Assembly: GCF_902506145.1 (NCBI RefSeq)
Contig: NZ_LR733519.1
Coordinates: forward strand, 2,085,213-2,149,212
Source: Burkholderia sp. 8Y
GTDB taxonomy: Bacteria; Pseudomonadota; Gammaproteobacteria; Burkholderiales; Burkholderiaceae
Length of the DNA: 64,000 nt
Direction: 5' to 3'
Shown here: piece after piece, positions 61,598-64,000 of the stretch
Layout: every line of letters starts with the position of its first letter
How positions within the stretch are numbered: the stretch's first letter is position 1
The notes under the pieces: generated by a model
What the model saw: the letters and a program-made list of their open reading frames with translations, nothing else
Told to the model about the DNA's origin: nothing
Database searches by the model: none
Position numbers and translations under genes: made by a program

Positions 61598-62545
61598 CTA
61601 CTTCACGCCGAGCGCGCTTTGAACGGCTTCCAGTCCGTTGCCGCCGTTCGCGGTCGTCACGCCGTCGAGCCACGTCTTGAGGAGCGCGGGATTGCGCTTG
61701 AGCGCATCGGTCGCGGCCGTGTCGATCTTCTGCTTCCTCTCGAGCACGTCCGCGATAACGCCGTTCTCCAGATCGACGTTGAACGCCATCTGCCTGAAAA
61801 GGCGTCCGAGATTCGGGCATTGCTGTTCATAGCCGCTGCGCGACACGGTGTTCACGGTCGCGCCGCCGAAGTTGGGGCCGAGGTATCGATCCCCGCCGTC
61901 GAGATAGACGAGCTTGAACTTCGTGTTCATCAGATGCGGCTCCCACGCGAGAAACACGATGAACTTCTTGTCGCGTATCGCGCGCTCGACTTGCGTCAGC
62001 ATGCCGGTTTCGCTCGATTCGACGACCTTCCAGTCGCCGAGGCCGAAGGCTTTGTCGTCCACCATCTTCTTGAGGTTCTGGTTGGCAGGCGCGCCGGGTT
62101 CGATGCCGTAGATGCGCTTGTCGAACTTGTCTGCGTTCTTCGCGAGGTCCGCGAACGAATGCACGCCCGCCGCCGCCACATAGTCCGGCACGGCGAGCGT
62201 GAACTTGGCGTTGGACAGGTTCGCCCGCACCACGTCGATGGACTTCTCGTCGACGAACGGCTTCACGAGCGGCGCCTGCGCCGGCATCCAGTTGCCGAGA
62301 AACACGTCGATCTGCCCTTTCTTCAAACCTTGATACGTGATCGGCACCGACAGGTTGGCGACGTCCTGCCGATAGCCGAGCGCCTTCAGCACGATGCCGC
62401 TCATCGCGTTGGTCGCGTCGATGTCGGTCCAGCCCGGATCGGCCATGCGTACCTGCGCGCACGACGGCGGATCCGCGGCGAATGCAAGCGACGCCGCGCA
62501 GCCGAGCGCGGCGTGAAAAAGCGCATGAAAGAGGACTTTTTTCAT
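61598..62545 (-). CDS. choX: Choline-binding periplasmic protein
   Basis: The 315-residue binding protein has a signal peptide ending SLAFAAD and SCAQVRMADPGWTDIDATNAMSGIVLKALGY. GNWMPAQ, NLSNAKFTLAVPDYVAAAG, YGIEPGAPANQNL and LAWEPHLMN form the likely cation-pi pocket, as in ChoX of rhizobia. It follows betC by 42 nt on the same strand, so it probably binds choline made or imported with choline-O-sulfate. It is a paralogue of caiX. No permease or ATPase is encoded nearby. Confidence 0.9.
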   Translation of the reverse strand: MKKVLFHALFHAALGCAASLAFAADPPSCAQVRMADPGWTDIDATNAMSGIVLKALGYRQDVANLSVPITYQGLKKGQIDVFLGNWMPAQAPLVKPFVDEKSIDVVRANLSNAKFTLAVPDYVAAAGVHSFADLAKNADKFDKRIYGIEPGAPANQNLKKMVDDKAFGLGDWKVVESSETGMLTQVERAIRDKKFIVFLAWEPHLMNTKFKLVYLDGGDRYLGPNFGGATVNTVSRSGYEQQCPNLGRLFRQMAFNVDLENGVIADVLERKQKIDTAATDALKRNPALLKTWLDGVTTANGGNGLEAVQSALGVK

Positions 62546-62587
62546 CTGCGTTCCTGTCGAAAGGTGCGGTTGATGGTGCAGCGGCTT

Positions 62588-64000
62588 TTAGTGCTCGACG
62601 GCGGGAAAGCGCGCCATCGCTTCCAGATCGTCGAGGTCGAGATGATTGCGCATGTAACGCTGGCTCGCATCGACGCGAGGCTGCCAGTCCCACGACTGGA
62701 TCGTGCCGCGCGTGGTGGACGCGAAGTGAAAATGGCGGCGGCGCTGGCTCTTCAGCACGTCGCGATGCAACGCTTCCAGATCCCAGCGACGCGCGACTTC
62801 CTCACGGAACGCGGCGGCGAGTGCCCGATGCCGTTCGTCTTGCGCCAGATTCGTCCGTTCGAACGGGTCGGCATTGACGTCGTAGAGCTGGTCGGGATCG
62901 ACCGTCGTGTGAATGAACTTGTAGGCTCCGCGCCGGATCATGACGATGGGCGCGATCGCGCCCTCGGCCAGATACTCGCCGATCGCTTCGTCATGGCCGC
63001 CCGTTCGCGTCAGATGCGGCAGGAGGCTGCGTCCGTCGATGGCGTCGGGCCATTCACGCGGCGGCGCATTGCGCGCCAGTTCGACGAGCGTCGGCAGCAC
63101 ATCCAGATGCGAGACCGACTCGGCCACGCGATGCGCCTCGAAGCGCCCCGGCCGATGCACGATCAGCGGCACGCGGCAGCCGCCTTCGAAGAAGGTCATC
63201 TTGTACCAGAGGTTGCGCTCTCCGAGCATCTCACCGTGATCGGACGTGACGATGATCGTGGTGTCGTCCGCGAAGCCGGCCTGCTCCAAGGCTTCGAGGA
63301 TCGCGCCGAACTGGTCATCGACATACGACACCGCGCCGTAATACGCGCGCCGTGCGTTGCGGATTTGCGCGTCGGTCGGCGGCGTGCGATCGGCTTCGTA
63401 GACGTGACGCAGACGCCGCGAATGCGGATCGCTTGCTTCGAGCGCGTCGCGATGAAGCGGCATGTCCACGTCCTCATCGCGATACATGTCCCAGTATTTG
63501 CGCGGAATCGCATACGGATCGTGCGGATGCGTGAGCGACGCGACCATCATGAAAGGCCGCGCGTCCTTGCCCGCTTGCCGCTCGCGCGCCATGTCAAAGA
63601 GCTTCTGTCGCACGGTGAACGTGACTTCGTCGTCGAAGTCGAGCTGATTGGTACGCACGCACGGGCCGGCTTCGATGACGGAACTCATGTTGTGATACCA
63701 CGAGGGACGCGCCTCGAAGTTCTCCCAGTCGGGCGTCCAGCCGAAATCGGCGGGATAGATGTCGGTGGTGAGCCGTTCCTCGAAACCGTGCAGCTGGTCC
63801 GCGCCGCAGAAATGCATCTTGCCCGACAGGATCGTGCGATACCCCTCCGCGCGCAGATAGTGCGCGAAGGTCAGCGTTTGCGACGGGAACTCGGCGGCGT
63901 TGTCGTAGGCGCCGATGTTCGAGGGCAGCTTGCCCGACAAAAACGAGAAACGCGACGGCGCGCAGAGCGGGCTCGCGCAATACGCGGATTCGAAGACCAC
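62588..64000 (-). CDS. betC: Choline-O-sulfatase (5' end outside window)
   Basis: These 470 residues are the main part of a sulfatase. The formylglycine signature CAPSR lies near residue 13 of the visible part (SPLCAPSRFSFLSGKLPS). Further motifs are SGKMHFCGADQLHGF, VTSDHGEMLGERNLWYKMTFFEGGCRVPLIVH and GAYKFIHTTVDPDQLYDVNADPFE. The sequence continues past base 64000, so the start is missing. Choline sulfatases release choline from choline-O-sulfate; the choX gene directly downstream supports this over other sulfatases. Confidence 0.9.
   Translation of the reverse strand: MVFESAYCASPLCAPSRFSFLSGKLPSNIGAYDNAAEFPSQTLTFAHYLRAEGYRTILSGKMHFCGADQLHGFEERLTTDIYPADFGWTPDWENFEARPSWYHNMSSVIEAGPCVRTNQLDFDDEVTFTVRQKLFDMARERQAGKDARPFMMVASLTHPHDPYAIPRKYWDMYRDEDVDMPLHRDALEASDPHSRRLRHVYEADRTPPTDAQIRNARRAYYGAVSYVDDQFGAILEALEQAGFADDTTIIVTSDHGEMLGERNLWYKMTFFEGGCRVPLIVHRPGRFEAHRVAESVSHLDVLPTLVELARNAPPREWPDAIDGRSLLPHLTRTGGHDEAIGEYLAEGAIAPIVMIRRGAYKFIHTTVDPDQLYDVNADPFERTNLAQDERHRALAAAFREEVARRWDLEALHRDVLKSQRRRHFHFASTTRGTIQSWDWQPRVDASQRYMRNHLDLDDLEAMARFPAVEH

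Noticed and set aside
1..64000. CRISPR arrays, tRNA or rRNA genes, complete insertion sequences or replication origins
   Set aside because: I saw no repeat-spacer array, no cloverleaf, no rRNA-like sequence, no intact transposase frame with flanking inverted repeats and no DnaA-box cluster.

Overview
The window is GC-rich, densely coded DNA. Its gene types suggest a beta-proteobacterium of the Burkholderiaceae, in the Burkholderia/Paraburkholderia/Caballeronia group. The clues are trimeric Gram-negative porins with an AQSSVTLYG start of the mature chain, an H-NS-type protein, DUF1840, many periplasmic binding proteins and carnitine/choline catabolism. This placement is inference from gene content; no rRNA or tRNA gene was seen. 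The content looks like an accessory, catabolic part of a large genome.

Positions 1-13.6 kb: the end of a GMC oxidoreductase, a DUF421 membrane protein and an FdhF/YdeP-type molybdopterin oxidoreductase lie on the plus strand. They face a tight minus-strand operon for an alternative heme-copper oxidase: a CuA subunit II fused to cytochrome c, a subunit I-III fusion, a small membrane protein and a three-heme cytochrome c lipoprotein. The oxidase keeps all metal ligands but lacks the D-channel glutamate and the K-channel lysine. A divergent MarR regulator follows, then an SDR/GH15 glycosidase pair.

Positions 13.9-28.4 kb: a multicopper oxidase, then a catabolic island. A FadR/GntR-type regulator with a palindromic operator candidate separates two transport operons. 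The minus-strand operon encodes an FAH-family hydrolase, an alpha/beta hydrolase, a metal amidohydrolase and a complete ribose-type (CUT2) ABC importer with a dual ATPase and two permeases. The plus-strand operon encodes a second CUT2 importer with a single-domain ATPase. The substrate is unknown.

Positions 28.6-42.4 kb: mixed genes. These include a tannase/feruloyl-esterase-like lipoprotein, an H-NS protein with two DNA-binding domains and a histone-H1-like tail, a DUF1254 protein, a PEP mutase/ICL-family enzyme with a RidA protein, a YbdK-type ligase, a SLATT two-TM protein, a di-heme cytochrome c peroxidase, a phosphoesterase lipoprotein, and a membrane GGDEF protein whose motif reads GGDGF.

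Positions 42.4-51.2 kb: a decayed stretch. It holds a ModA-like pseudogene, an AT-richer orphan gene, a porin cut short and joined to a TssG-like tail, a tandem zinc-ribbon gene and an EAL-domain pseudogene. Between these lie an intact 3-hydroxyacyl-CoA dehydrogenase/BKACE pair, a family 2 glycosyltransferase and a membrane protein.

Positions 51.2-64 kb: a PHB depolymerase-like lipoprotein, a hybrid histidine kinase, DUF1840 and Usp proteins. A complete L-carnitine-to-glycine-betaine module (cdhB, cdhA, cdhC, caiX with divergent cdhR) follows, then a porin, choX and the 3' part of betC (choline-O-sulfatase). Two orphan binding proteins (CaiX, ChoX) have no permease or ATPase here, so the quaternary-amine importer core should be elsewhere in the genome.
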